The position numbers and the translations under genes are program-made. A model generated the notes under the pieces. It was not told where the DNA came from, did no database searches, and saw only the letters and a program-made list of their open reading frames with translations. 64,000 nt of DNA from NCBI GenBank assembly GCA_958450365.1, contig CAUEEP010000433.1:186001-250000 (forward strand), given 5' to 3'. This DNA is from Mesorhabditis belari (Eukaryota; Nematoda; Chromadorea; Rhabditida; Rhabditidae). Of the stretch, positions 11,465 to 23,137 are shown one piece after another (position 1 is the first letter of the stretch; each line of letters begins with the position of its first letter).

Positions 11465-14415
11465 TATATATATATATATGCTTAACTCACGGGGCGAATA
11501 GAAGCGAATCTGATAATAATAACCGCATATAACATATTGCTACAATACTTTCACAAAAAAAGAAAGAAAACTACAAATAGTACAGTAAGGTTACAGTTAG
11601 GAAACACAGGTACAAAAAGATTAAATATAGGGCAGATTTGACATGGCAATAAGATCTAATTCGTTTACAGATACTTTGAATTTTCCTACAGACGAAAAGA
11701 TACCAGACGGGAGCTTATTCCAAACCCTACTAATACGGTTCGCAAAAGAATAATAAAGGGAAAGATGATGAGGATGGGAACCGACCGAAATTCGATAAGG
11801 ATGACTACGTGTACTTCTAGGAATTTCCACAACTTTCAAGAGGCTTTGAAATTCTGGATGCGACTTAGGGTGGGAAAGGATTTTATAGCAAAAATAAGAT
11901 CAAAGTAAATACGGCGATATAAAAGGGGTTTTAAATCAAAAACTATAAGTCTAGTCTCATAATTCGGAATAAGAGAAGAAGGGAAACAACGAGTGTATGC
12001 TTTTTTAGTGAAACGTCATTGGACATTTTCCACCAAGGTGATAAGTTTCTTAATGGAAGGTGACCATACGATGGTGGCATACTCGAGCAAAGGCCGGCAA
12101 TAAAAGCCCTGCGATAAGTCGCGATTTTAGGGAAACAAATGGCGCGAAGCATTATGTTAGAAATTCTAGAGGCTTTTTTGGAAATGTAGTTTATGCGAGG
12201 ATCAAATTTTAGAAAGGGAACTAACGGTATACCAAGATCTTTTACAGGATCATCGGCCAATCCTTGTGGTAATTGTAGGTCCCCCAAATTTAAAGGGATA
12301 TGTAATGAACCAAATGCAACGTGTTTGCATTTGTCCGGCGCAATGTTAAGTTTCCGGAATTTACTCCACAGAAGGATCAAATTAAGATCCTTCTGGAGAA
12401 GGGTAAAATCAGGGATGAGGCTCTGGGACGGAAGTACCCTATAAATTTTAAGGTCATCGGCGTAGAGTCGGACTTTTGTGCCTAGGAATATCGAACTGTT
12501 AATGTCATTAATATAAATAGGATCAAGAACGCTCCCTTGGGGCACTCCACTACTAATGGGGAAGTCCTACGAAAAAGTCGAGCCTAAGCGGACGCGAAAA
12601 GTCCTTTCGGTAAGCCAATTTGCAATCCAATTAGTGATGGATATGGGGACACCTAGTCAATTTAGTTTGGCGATTAAAAATCTATGATTAACCGAATCGA
12701 ATGCTTTGGAAAAATCAATGAAAACGCTGCTAGTTTGGTCGTTTTTGGCTTTAGCTAGAAGCCAGTCATGCGCACAGAGAACTAGCTGGTCGGAGGTAGA
12801 GCTATTTTAAGAAAGCCGAATTGATTTTTATCAATTAGATTATGTTCATTTAGATAATGAATAATGTGGTCGCGAATAATTATTTCTAAGACTTTACAAA
12901 TGGAGGAGGTGAGCGCGATGGGTCTATAATTTGCAAGCGCGTTCCGCTCTCCTTTCTTAAAAAGTGGCGAAATTGTTGAGTCTTTCCAAAATTTAGGGAT
13001 CTTAGCCGTCAGAAGTGACAGATTAAAAAGTTTAGCAAGTAGTGGTGATATTTGAAACTTAGTTTTCCGTATAACAAAAGAGGGTATTCCGTCTGGGGTG
13101 CAAGAAGGCTTATTGCTAAGCTTACTAATTGCTGTTTCTACAAGTCTTGGTGTGACGATTAGGGTCGCGCAAGTATGTGCTGGGGCGGGAAGAGCAGGGA
13201 TGCAACTACCATCGTCAACTACAAAAACGCTGGAGAAATATTGAGCAAAGGAATTAGCAATTTTGTGATTTTCGAAAATCAACGAGTTGCGAAGAGGGTC
13301 AAATATGCATTTAATAGAGGAATCGTGGTTTGGGTTAATCTTAGAATAGATGTATGAGTAAAAAGCCTTGGGACTAGGACTAAAAACGGATTTCCGTTCA
13401 ATATTGGCCTCGAATTTCTTCACAAACTTAGTTAGCTTGTTTTCTAGATATGCGTAATGGAGGGAATCGCGATAACGCCAAGCTGTTTCTAACCTTTGCC
13501 TAGCTCGAGATATGTGACTGGGGGTAAGAAAAGGTAGACCTGGTTGAAATAGGTACATTTTCGTCCAACAGCGATTTCATCTCTTCAAAGAAGTCGGCAT
13601 AACACTCGTTGACGTCCATCTCTAGCCGGGGAAGAAACCTTGCATTGTAGAGCGCTAAAGAAAGACAGACAGCACCGAAATTACCTCTCCAAAAGGCACG
13701 GTTACCATCATCCGGTCCTTTTAGAGAGGTAAAATGATGCAGAATTAAATTAAAAGAAATAGAAAAATGGTCGGCACCACGAATGGGAGGACATGATGAA
13801 ATAGCTGAAATTAAATGAGGGGAATCGGTTAAAAATAGGTCTAAAATATGGGAACTTTTCCTGAAAGTAGGAAATTTGTTTAAAATTTCTAAGTTGGCTG
13901 ACAGGAAATTTTCTAAATGCGGAAAACGCGATAAATTAGGTAAAAGTCCTGAAGAAACAGTTAAAGGAAAATTAAAATCGCCAAGAAGGAAATTTGGATG
14001 ATTTGGTAGCAAGTAATCTTCAAGAAATGTAAAAAGATGGAAAGAGCCCTGGTTGTTAACATGTGGGGGACGATAAACAATAAAGATATGCGAGGGGGAA
14101 TCTGAATGAGCGAATATATCAACAATGATTATCTCGCAACCTGAGACTGATTGATTAGTAACAGGGATAAAGTTATAAGAACGGCGAATGAATAGGATAA
14201 CACCACCACCTCGAACTTTGATATCATGAAAGGTCACAACGAATTATGGAATAGCTAAAGGCGGGGTTTAAGATAGAAGATGGAGTGTTTTCATTCAGCC
14301 AAGTCTCACAAAAGGCAAAAACATAAGAGAGAGATCTGGACAAAAATTGTACACAGCTAAGACGTTTTTGTGAAATTAATGAGTGAACATTTGCAAAGAG
14401 AAACGAAACAGACGT
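11465..14415 (-). mobile_element. Non-LTR retrotransposon (LINE, CR1/Jockey-like), degenerate
   Basis: On the minus strand the AP endonuclease starts near 14410 (NVHSL..K, FCETWLNENTPSS) and continues to 13500 with VYRPPH, LLGDFNFP and ADHFSIS, the usual catalytic blocks. Reverse transcriptase follows: LANYRPIALTSSICKVLE, DKNQFGFL, PQGSVLDPIYINDI and the catalytic YADD at about 12451-12466. The C terminus (11839-11621) has ANRISRVWNKLPSG, typical of LINE ends. An (AT)n run at 11465-11480 may mark the 3' end. Frame changes near 14240, 13530, 12780 and 12545, together with internal stops, make it inactive. The assignment to CR1/Jockey rather than another APE-type clade is by motif style only. 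Confidence 0.85.
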
Positions 14416-14439
14416 TATGGGGGGATGAGCTTATCCTGG

Positions 14440-15130
14440 AGTGAGAGGGTCGATTTCTAGAGGGAGTGGCGAGTCTTGTGATTCTATCCTGGTAAATTTT
14501 GCTGCTGGGCTCGTGTTCGGCGTGTTCGTGGTAGGCAACTTTGCGATGATCGCTCCTTCGGTCCCATTTCTGGATACAAGTTTGCGCTTCACAAAAGATT
14601 GGGGAGAAGAGTCCGATCCGATGCAATTGTCATGGCCCCGATATCGATTCCGTCACCTTTGACGGTCTCTCTCATCTTGACAATCGACTTTCCACCTTTC
14701 CCATCGTCAAATAGCCATTCAATTTCGAGTCCTTGTTCCCATTCGCATTCGGTCACTTCAATGATGTCCTCATTTCTCGGCTCGACGTATGTTCTCCAGA
14801 AAAAGCAAGCACTTGCAAATGTCAGGCACCCGCAACCGGGCCCCGAACACTCCTCTCGGCATCGAGTCCAGGTCGGCCGTTGAGGTCCTTGAACTCGTCC
14901 AGCTCCGTTTCTGGCTCAACTTTCGACCATCGTGTCCCCGTGCACCTTCCCATTCTACGGCATCTTCTCGAGTAGATCGTTTTCAACCTGACGTTCCGAG
15001 TGTAGTCTCGTCGAGTAGGCGAACAACGGTAGTACGGCGTCACAAAAACTTTTAAAGTCGTCCTTTTAAAGCCGTACTTTATCCCCGGGTCGGCCCTCGT
15101 GATCTCTGAGCACAATACACGCCTCTTCAT
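14440..15130 (-). pseudogene. Phlebovirus-like envelope (Env) relic, middle part, inverted
   Basis: On the minus strand, an arginine- and cysteine-rich block with CRRMGRCTG leads to a GPGCGC block and then an acidic beta-rich segment. This pattern resembles the phlebovirus glycoprotein-like envelope (class II fusogen) of nematode Bel/Pao elements. At least one frame change separates the first two blocks, and a stop occurs near 14590. The part that should follow lies on the opposite strand at 15149-16024, so the gene was split by an inversion near 15140. It is an old, non-functional copy. It abuts the 5' end of the LINE. No gag or polymerase was found nearby. Confidence 0.6.
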
Positions 15131-15148
15131 GTCCTCTTAAGGTCATCA

Positions 15149-16024
15149 TTGTCGTATCGTCGAATGTGCACGATACCATCCCGTTACACTTTTGCGAAAA
15201 CAAACGAAAGGACAAGAACCTTGTCGGAAAGTGAAATCCGATTATTCGTCTGCCCAAACAAAGAGAATGCTGCGGGACTGACAAAGGAGTGCCGACTCGA
15301 CTCGAAGCAAATTGATTGCCGTCAAGCGGATGACCGGATGTTGTGCGAGAGTCGCGGTAACGATTTTCTGGTCGACGAGTCGAGAGTTCTGCCACAATTG
15401 ATTGGAGAGAATCTGTACAAGGAGACGGACGGCGAGGTCAAAGTGCAAGCCAAAGGCTCATCCACCACTCAAGTCAAGGTCAATGGATTGAATGCTCAGA
15501 CACAAGTGGATGTGTTGGCGTGCCATTTGATGGAAAGTGAGCTGACCGGCTGCTTTGCGTGTGAGACTGGGGTCAGTCTGAAGTACCTTTGTCGTTCCGG
15601 ATTCGGTAAACAACTGACCGAATTGCAATGTGGAACGATCTCGGCGGTACTCCAATGCGATGGCACCCAGCAGAAACGAGTGATTAACATGAGATTCCTG
15701 CAAGCGGTGATCGACCAAGAGTGCGAGCTGAAGTGTCCAGGTGGGACAAGGAAAGCGATGGTCACCGGCCAACCCGTCTACGTACCAAACTACGGAAATC
15801 GATGGGTCACGGGAGACGCGACAATGAAGGAGCGATCAATGTGGAACGAGATGAAGAAGTTCGCGGAGGCGGTGGTGACGGATCATCTTCCAATCCTTCC
15901 AAGTTTCATTGCCGTAATGCCCAAACTTATCAAATTTGTTGTCAGATTTTTCTTTCGACTTAATTCGACGCGGGAGTATAAAGAAAAGTGGCTCTTTTCT
16001 GTGAAATCTTATTTTATGTTTTGA
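15149..16024 (+). pseudogene. Phlebovirus-like envelope (Env) relic, C-terminal part
   Basis: An open frame of 291 codons holds a cysteine-rich region followed by a block (LTGCFACETG, then a spaced CRSGFG and LQCGT) typical of the C-terminal G2 domain of phlebovirus-like envelopes in nematode retroelements. A hydrophobic membrane segment lies near the end (about 15895-15955). The start codon of this frame is arbitrary, because the natural upstream portion sits on the minus strand. Composition is richer in G+C than the surrounding lectin DNA, consistent with a retroelement origin. Downstream, 16025-16230 may be 3' untranslated or LTR sequence; no LTR pair was identified. Confidence 0.65.
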
Positions 16025-16269
16025 TTTTGAATATCTCTGATTCCCTTGTCCTTCCTCTAAAGATCGTTTTGGTGATAAAGGGGACGGAGCCCACTTTGTA
16101 TTCCTGCTCATTTGGCTTTTACACTGAACCAACGATTGATTTCATTTTATTATACATTTTCTCGCTATTGTATTTTCTTATTGTGTTTCCTCGATTCGTG
16201 ATTGCGCTATATTCAGAATAAATATCTAAATAACCATAGCCCCGTCGGTATCCTCTCACGCACTGCACA

Positions 16270-16450
16270 CTTTGCTTTAGAAATGAACACATTTCAGTTT
16301 TGAGGCTGCCATGGGAAATGAACGGTCTGGCCTCCCACCCGACAGCTTCTTCAAAACCTCGTTTCGGCTCTTTGGGCCGTTCAAAGCAAGAAAAGTCCAG
16401 TTTCAAATTTACTGAGTCAGTCAATCTGCATAACCGAATAAACTTCTCAG
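16270..16450 (+). pseudogene. Terminal exon fragment of a CC-CTLD lectin variant
   Basis: A TTTCAG acceptor is followed by a stretch matching the last lectin exon. The sequence then continues with a segment shared with the minus strand near 52900-53040 (ASSKPRFGSLG there). Both copies differ from the usual FICK ending, so they form a diverged or frameshifted subgroup. The bases on to 16680 hold nothing recognised. Confidence 0.45.
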
Positions 16451-16809
16451 TTGTTTGAAGAAATCGTTGGCTCTTCAATGTGGGCTTCGATTTTTCGATG
16501 GAATGCTGTTTGAAGACACGACCGAAGTCTTATAAGCATTCAAATGGCCATCAAGTCAAATGTCCAACATACCTACCCATATCTATGCTACGTACTACGT
16601 CGACAAACAGAAAAATCGATTTCGAGGTAGATGAATTCTCTCTCCATTCACTAGTTTTTCTATGGATTATTTTTTGAAATAAAATCGTTATGCGAGGGCA
16701 TTTTGAGAAATTTTCGGCGCTAAAGCTTAGACCTTTTTTAAACTCACGGGATACTAGCTGAATGCCCCTTTCTTCATCTCATTATTTTACCTCTTTTTCG
16801 TCATAAGTT

Positions 16810-17060
16810 TCATTTGCAACAACCCAATAATTTGCTACTTTTCTTGATTAACTGAGTATTTAGCCGTTTTTTTTGATTTCTTACGTCATTTTTGGACACA
16901 TCAATTCCCTTTACGAACTCCAAGTGAGAAAAGGGGTCTCCAATTCCAAATCTCGTCACCATTTTGTGGACTTCATTTGTTCTCCCATAAAGACCGCATT
17001 TCCGTATTTTTTGCTCCTCGAAACGGTTTTTTGAATCAAATTTCTTGATCAACTTTTGAA
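16810..17060 (-). mobile_element. Possible transposase N-terminal fragment (Tc1/mariner type)
   Basis: The minus-strand frame has the look of the paired helix-turn-helix DNA-binding region of Tc1/mariner transposases (LIKKFDSKNRFEEQ, then GIDVSKNDVRNQKKRL). It stops where a mariner terminal repeat begins at 17064, and it lacks a catalytic domain. The similarity is weak and judged by pattern only. Bases 16690-16810 are an inverted copy of 22495-22615. Confidence 0.35.
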
Positions 17061-17063
17061 CTA

Positions 17064-17518
17064 TTAGGTTGTCCCATAAAAACCCAGAGATTTTGAATTT
17101 CATTTATTTTCAGCACATAGAAACAACGAAGAATCAGAATCAAATTATATATTTTCCAGATGAATTTATAACTTTTCTCCAACTTTTGGGTAGCTTGCCA
17201 ATCCCTCGTTCGTAAAACCCAAGCGGGCGCGAACGAAAATAGTCGTTCAATTCGTCCTCGAGTTCGCTCTCATCTTTGAACTTTTTACCACGTAAGAAAT
17301 CCTTTAGCGCCAAGAACAAGTGATAGTCAGAAGGGGCAACGTCCGGAGAATATGGTGCATGAGGAAGGATATTCCAGTGTAGGTTGTCCTTCACAAAATC
17401 GATCGATCTTTCTGATTTGTGGAAGCTTGCGCCACTCTGAAGAACGAAAACGGGACCGTTCCATTTGTTTTCATAGAGTAACCTTCCGACTTTTTGTTTC
17501 ACTTTTTTCATATGATAT
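17064..17518 (-). mobile_element. Mariner transposase relic, C-terminal part
   Basis: A TTAGGTTGTCCCATAA terminal repeat starts at 17064 after a TA. The minus frame 17511-17140 encodes the C-terminal third of a mariner transposase, with PYSPDVAPSDYHLFLALKDF (third catalytic Asp in PSD) and SWRKVINSSGKYI at the end. The position of the second catalytic Asp, normally HDNA, reads QSGAS, so the active site is lost. The 5' half is absent. A different mariner begins directly at 17520. Confidence 0.8.
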
Positions 17519-17519
17519 A

Positions 17520-17893
17520 TTAGGTTGTTCGGATATAAACGAGCGTTTTAGTAGTCGACAAAATTTACCTTAAAAACAGAAACAACACAGTTTAATCCAA
17601 AGTATATTCACCATTATTATTGATTGCTTCTTGCCATCTTTTGCGCAAAGAATTGATGCCGCTCTTGAAAAACTCAGCCGGCTGTGACTCGAAAAGCTTG
17701 GCGACCCAATTTTGGACATCTTCACGGTTTTTGAATTTCTCATTGGCCAAAAAGTTTTGAATCGACCGGAATCAATGGTAATCAGAGGGAGCCAAATCGG
17801 GAGCATACGGCGGATGTGGTAAAACCTCCCATCCTAGATTCTCCAGTTTTTGCTGAGTCATCTTTGCAACGTGAGGCCCAGTTACATTCGAAT
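17520..17893 (-). mobile_element. Second mariner relic, C-terminal part
   Basis: A new terminal repeat, TTAGGTTGTTCGGATATAA, begins at 17520. The minus strand encodes [14 protein letters not shown], a stop at the next codon, then NFLANEKFKNREDVQNWVAK and NNNGEYTLD. The copy is truncated near 17890, leaving only the last third of the transposase with a nonsense codon after the catalytic PSD. Its terminal repeat differs from the neighbour at 17064, so this is another subfamily. Beyond it, 17895-18400 holds only an unassigned short frame near 17920. Confidence 0.75.
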
Positions 17894-18409
17894 TCTAAAA
17901 TTGAGTTTTATTTAGAATAATGAAAAAGTGTTCATTTCCCTTTTTCCTTCTTGCTTTCCTTTTGCTGATGCTGTTGTGGTTGTGGAAAGTCGACTTGGGA
18001 ATGTTAACTGAATGGCTTGAAATAGAAGATGATGAAGACAATCAAACATTGGGTGAAATGTTATTGCAACAGAAATACTGTTCGTATACTGCCCGAGAGC
18101 ATTTCTCATTTCCATTTCAGCGCTTTCAACCCTTCTCTTCAACAATCACTCCGAAGAACGCATGTCCACGAGAGATCAAGGTGGGATTTAACCAAAACTC
18201 TATCAATTGACCTTTAAAAGCAACCAAGTTAGACCCTATCTGTCATCCATTCTTCAAGTCGAAATCACCTTCATAAATAACATTCATAAATAGCCCACGT
18301 AAAGAGCCCTTTTTGCCCACGGGCCCTAGCTTTCGAGAAAAGCGCATGCAAAGTTCCGGTCATTTTCGGCGAACTCTCACCTCACCTATAAGGGAAGAAC
18401 AGCAGCGGC

Positions 18410-18482
18410 GGTCTAGGGGACTGCGTTAGGCTATCAAAATAATGCAATTTTTTTTCCTGGGTTCGATTCCTCTCGCGGCCCT
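18410..18482 (+). tRNA. tRNA-like sequence, degenerate
   Basis: A B-box-like GGTTCGATTCC lies near 18463, and an A-box-like stretch (CTAGGGGACTGCG) about 40 bases upstream. I could not pair a proper acceptor stem, and the anticodon arm is interrupted by a T-run, so this is at best a tRNA pseudogene. The 3' half resembles the tRNA-like sequence on the minus strand at 44831-44917. Confidence 0.3.
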
Positions 18483-18580
18483 ACTTTGGCTTTTCTTTTG
18501 CAAAACTTCCGCAAAACATTTTTTTCGAGTTCCTAAAGTGTTTGCTTTTAGCTTTTTCAGTCTTTTTTCTTTTTGAACTA

Positions 18581-19330
18581 TTAGGTTGAGGAAAAAGTAA
18601 TGTCAGTTTTTTCACAAAACTGTTTATTGCTAAAGACATAAAAAAACGCACATCAATCAATGAGATATTCTCCATTATTATTGATGGCTTGTTCCCATCT
18701 TCGTCGCAAGTCCCTGATCCCATCCTCGAAAAATGGGGAGTTTTAGAGCCAAAATAAATGTCGACTGCTTTTTTGATCTGTGCATGATTCTCTAGCTTTT
18801 CTCACATCAGAAGACTCTTCAACAACCGAAACAAAAATAATCTGATGGGGCCAAATCGGGACTATAAGGTGCGTGGGGTAGAAGTTTCCAACCAAGCTCG
18901 TCGATTTTTTTGGTGAGTGATTTTTGCACTGTGAGGTTGTGCATTATCAATAGCACTTTTTGATGTTTCAACGCCCAATTTCTTTAAAGCTTCGTTAACC
19001 CTCATCAACTGTTTTGAATAACGATCAGCGGTGACAGTTTCTCCCGGATTCAACAACTCATAATACGCCAAACCTTTTGTATTCCACCAATAGCAAAGCA
19101 TAAGTCTCTTTCCATGAATATCGAGTTTAGAAGTTGGTTGTGGGGGTTGACCTAGAGAAAGTCACCGATTTTTGCGCTTTACATTCTCGTATTGAATCCA
19201 TGTTTCATCAGATGTTAGAATTCTTCCCCAAAAATCATGCGATTTGCCTTTTTGAAGCAGGGCAGAGCTCACGATGACACGAATCAATCGCTAGTCAATC
19301 GTATCAACGTCAAATGTCGTATCGTGTTTT
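18581..19330 (-). mobile_element. Mariner relic (TTAGGTTGAGGAAAAAGTAA subfamily), copy 1
   Basis: The terminal repeat begins at 18581 after TA. Minus-strand pieces include CYWWNTKGLAYYELLNPGET and the mariner-like phrase SAIDNAQPHSAK near 18930. Frames are broken throughout. The copy aligns over most of its length with 38399-39340 and shares its terminal sequence with 57798-58310. The right end was not found. Confidence 0.75.
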
Positions 19331-19697
19331 AGTAACAGATTTCATTGAATCCAAACCAGTAGAAGAATCGGTAGAAACCCTCATCGTTACAAACAACTTC
19401 ACCTAAAGCTTCGGACAACTTCTTCGAAATGATTTTGTTAAGCACAATAAAGTTAGATGAAATGGATGTGAAGAAAAAGAATTCCGTGTTTTGATAAAAA
19501 GTGATCAGAGAGTCCAGAAGGATACTCTCCCAAAAAATCGGAAAGGACTTTTCCACCAACCCAATAAATTGGCCAAGAAGGTAGCTTTTCGAGATCAAAG
19601 TTTCAGGTTCAGGCGTTCAGGCGATGAAGCCTTAGAAATAGCAAGTGAGGTGTTAGGCTCGTTGAAGATGAAGGTGGGTATTTAAAGTTAAATAATA

Positions 19698-20671
19698 TTA
19701 GGTGGTCGGATTATGAATTGCCGTTTTTATCAAAAAGTAATTTTATTATAAAATCAATACAAAAATATTTTAATCTAAAAGGTATTCTCCATCGGTATCT
19801 ATGACATCTCGCCAACGTCCACGCAAAGAATGAATGCCCTTGTTGAAGAACTCGATCGGCTGTGACTCAAAGAAATTGGCCACCCAAATTTGGACTTCAT
19901 CGCGGTTTTTGAATTTTTTTTCGGCCAAGGAATGCTGCATCGACCGGAACAAATGGTAATCAGATGGCGCAAGGTCTGGGCTATATGGCGGGTGAGGCAG
20001 AAGTTGTCGTTTTCTAGTGGTATTATCAAAGGATATCCACTTTTCATCAGACGTGATAATCGACTCAAAAAAACCACTGTTCTTGGCTTGACGCAAAAGA
20101 ATTCCGGCCATATTGATTCGCGTTGTTTTGTTCAAATCGCTTAGTTCATGAGACACCCATTTACCGCATTTATTCACCTTACCAATGGCATGCAAGTCGT
20201 CAGCAATGGTGGAATGATGACAACCGAACCTCTCAGCAAGTTCTCGTGTCGTTTGGGCAGGATCAGAATCGATGGCTGCTTTAAGTTCCTCATCGTCCAT
20301 AGTTTTTGGTCGCCTCTCTTGTTCTTTGTCTTCAAGGCTCTCGTCGCCGTCCCGAAAGCGCTGAAACCAATTGCGACATTGACGTTTGTTGATAACATCT
20401 TCTCCGAATTCATTGCTTATAGAGCGATGGGATTCTGCCGCTGTTTTTCTTTGTTTGAAGTCGTACAACAAACAAATTCGCATTTTATTTTTGATGTCTT
20501 TCATTTCCTAAGACAAATTTATATTAAAAATCTAAGCAAATATAGACGAATAATATATCAATCGACGCGGCAGAAAACGCTCTTTAATATAGTTAAAAAG
20601 TACCACAAAAATTTATTTGAAAAAAATACAAAGCAAAAAAGACAACGGCAATTCATAATCCGACAACCTAA
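19698..20671 (-). mobile_element. Mariner element with both ends, internally deleted transposase
   Basis: The 26-base terminal inverted repeats (TTAGGTGGTCGGATTATGAA at the left) match with one difference and are flanked by TA at 19696-19697 and 20672-20673. The minus-strand frame 20504-19770 encodes an intact N terminus (RICLLYDFKQRKTAAESHR), helix-turn-helix region and first catalytic Asp (SDEKWISFDN). It then jumps to [14 protein letters not shown] and ends DGEYLLD. About 95 residues including the second catalytic Asp are deleted in frame, giving a 244-codon product that may bind ends but cannot cut. It lies at the border of a truncated lectin copy. Confidence 0.9.
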
Positions 20672-20673
20672 TA

Positions 20674-21240
20674 AATATATAGAAACTAATGATTCTTTCG
20701 CCATTTCCGGAAGGCTTTTTGTGAAAAAATGATTCGTTTGGCTAGTAGTTCTTTGATTGAAATAAGGGTTTCAATTGGGTAACTAGAAAAATTTCAAGAA
20801 GAAAAAAGGAAAACCCGATCGAAATATCAATGTCTAAACATAAGAATTTCTTTATTCAGAAAATTCCGAGGAGAAGACAACCTTTTGAATGGACGGATGG
20901 AAGTTCGGTGGATTTCACGAATTGGACTTCGGAACAGCCGGGTTCGAACACCCACGCTTATGTGAGATTTTCGACGTGAAATAATCAATATTCATTCCAA
21001 TTTGCAATGCATAATTAATCCAAAAACATTCCGATCAATCTGAGAAAATTTCTTTTTGTGGAATAACGCAGAGCGTTTTATCAAAAGATTTCCATCAGAA
21101 ATGAACACATTTCAGCTTCATAGCTCCGATGGGATATGGCGGGCCTATTCTCCTACCAATCAGGATCATTTTATCTGCGAAAGGAGCTTTCAATTTTGAT
21201 AAATATGTTCCTTTCTGTGGACAAAAACGAATAAATCCCA
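20674..21240 (+). pseudogene. CC-CTLD lectin, copy 4, last two exons
   Basis: Lectin intron sequence starts immediately after the mariner target site. The penultimate exon (about 20866-20960) reads FEWTDGSSVDFTNWTSEQPG, so the Ca-site tripeptide is QPG. The last exon, after TTTCAG near 21116, ends FICERSFQF with a stop. Everything 5' of these exons is missing, and no lectin sequence was found on the other side of the mariner. Confidence 0.75.
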
Positions 21241-21425
21241 TTTTGTTCAATCTTCTGAAAACACACAACTGCACATTATCTTTTTCTTTATTTCTGAATT
21301 GTTTGTTCAAAATCTCAGATAAGAGGTTTTCCGAAAAACCCAGAAATCCACCTGAAGCTAAGAGTATTTTGCTCCCTCGTCGCTCCTGAATAGGCAATTA
21401 GATAAACGTGTTGAACATCAATGGA

Positions 21426-21965
21426 CATCAGCATGAGAAAACTGACAATTCTTCGTGAAGGTCGCTCTTCTCGTCCCTCCACTCGTCAATTTGCCTTTGA
21501 TTCTTGTTCTCTCTTTTTGTTCTCACCGTTAGTTCTATAGGCGGAGATTTTTCGGAGATCAGAAAAAGCAGAAACCCGTGTGGGCTTGAATGAAAAAATG
21601 ATTCTTGTGGGTAGTTATTCAATGATCGTAATGAAGAGAGATGCTTTCAAACAATGATCATCAATCACCTTCTTATATATGAACTGGGTTCTGGTTTGAG
21701 ATGAGCAGATGGCTTTCTGTGAGTTTTGGGTTTTCGAGCCAGATTCTTCAAAGCACTCACTCATTGATTGCCGGGTAGTGAATCGAGTTGTATCCTTCTT
21801 TGCCAGTGCACTTTGATCTAGAAAGCAATAAATACTCTCGAGCACCAGATTCGTCATCTGAAAGTATACCATGTGCCGATAATTTGATTTCTTAAAACCA
21901 TAATTAATAGGATAACAAATTCTGTTGTTAATTAAAAGGATAACAAATTGTCTTTCCATAAGATT
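21426..21965 (-). pseudogene. Unrecognised family X, copy b (3' part)
   Basis: The minus strand carries EESGSKTQNSQKAICSSQTR (about 21690-21760), FIYKKVIDDHCLKASLF, and a terminal exon ENKNQRQIDEWRDEKSDLHE ending SVFSC (21428-21500). The last exon is highly charged with heptad spacing, so a short coiled coil with a C-terminal Cys is likely. It is convergent with lectin copy 4 across about 180 bases of conserved spacer. The function is unknown. Confidence 0.45.
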
Positions 21966-23100
21966 TATCTTTCTATTTATTTATTTCTTTCAAGAAGAAA
22001 AATTCAACCTTCAATCCCATCCAGAAGCTAGAGGTCGCATGAGAATAAAGTTTCGCTGAAATAATTACGATTTTTTTTTGTCGAAAACCACAACGCATCT
22101 GTGCGCTTGTTCGTCCGGCTTAGAAGTTGTGAAAAGCCAATTTTCACAACGTTGCAGTCAATCTAAAGAAATACTAATCAGAATTAAAGTAAACTACAAA
22201 CCGAATAGAATAGAATATAAGAGCTAATGAGAAAATTGCTAAAAGAATAATAACCAAAATACTTTTTGAATTACAATTTGCCATTGTGAAATAAGCGGAC
22301 CTTTAAAACTAAATTAAATTAAAATTATTTGGAAGAAAGATTAAAGTATCTAGGAAGAAATTAAATAAGCTAATGTTTTGTATGCCTTTATAGGCGAAAC
22401 TGCCAAAAAGGAGGCAAAATTTTGAGTGGGGGATGGGGCAAGCCAGTTTCGCCCTCTTGAAAAATTGCTTAAATGATTTTGTATGTTTTTATGACGAAAA
22501 ATAGGTAAAATAATGAGATGAAGAAAGGAGCGTTCAGCTAGTATCACCAGAATGAAAAAATGTTTAAAAAAGGTGTAAGCTTTAGCGTCGAAAATTTCTC
22601 AAAATGCACTCTCATAGGGGGTGGGACAAATGCGACCTTTTTTTGCGCACCTGGACATTTGCGCACCTTTTTTTTGCTGGAAAAGGCCTTAGGAAAGGTC
22701 GTAGAGCTTCAAAAATGTTTTCATACAAGGGAATCGTATGCGTAGATTCCGAATTTCGACAAATCACACCTCGCTGACACGTCAAATTTGGGCTAAAAGG
22801 CAAAAGCTGCGGAAAAGCGTTAAGTTGCGTAGTTTTTGCCTTTTAAAAAAGTTTAAGAAAATTCAGACGAGCCATTATCTTATATTTCGCGTGCTCTTGA
22901 ATTAGCCAATCTTACATTTTTTCTATTTCTGCCACCCGTTCTCTTCTCTCGTGCAAAAACCACACTGTCCCTCCATAAAGCGCCTAGTTATATGCCTGTC
23001 TTGTATTCGAATTCTTTTCTTCCAAAAATTATCCTGTAAAACCGTTCTTTTTGTTTACGAGGACTCCTTCCCGCCTTAATCTTGCTCTTCATAACATTTT
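21966..23100. other. Stretch without a supported gene
   Basis: No gene is supported. Bases 22495-22615 are the inverted copy of 16690-16810. Around 21990-22060 there is weak similarity to lectin FWIG exon flanks on the minus strand. The remainder is A+T-rich. Confidence 0.5.
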
Positions 23101-23137
23101 ATCTACTTAAACTCGTTTTTAATTTGGTTTTCAGAGA

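Noticed and set aside
11465..11485. (AT)n run as a possible promoter
   Set aside because: It sits at the 3' end of the LINE and fits a LINE tail better.
15242..15772. Minus-strand frames under the Env relic
   Set aside because: They lie antisense to the cysteine-rich envelope frame and show no domain.
20148..20732. 194-codon plus-strand frame
   Set aside because: It is antisense to a clear mariner transposase and runs past the element end; no motif of its own.
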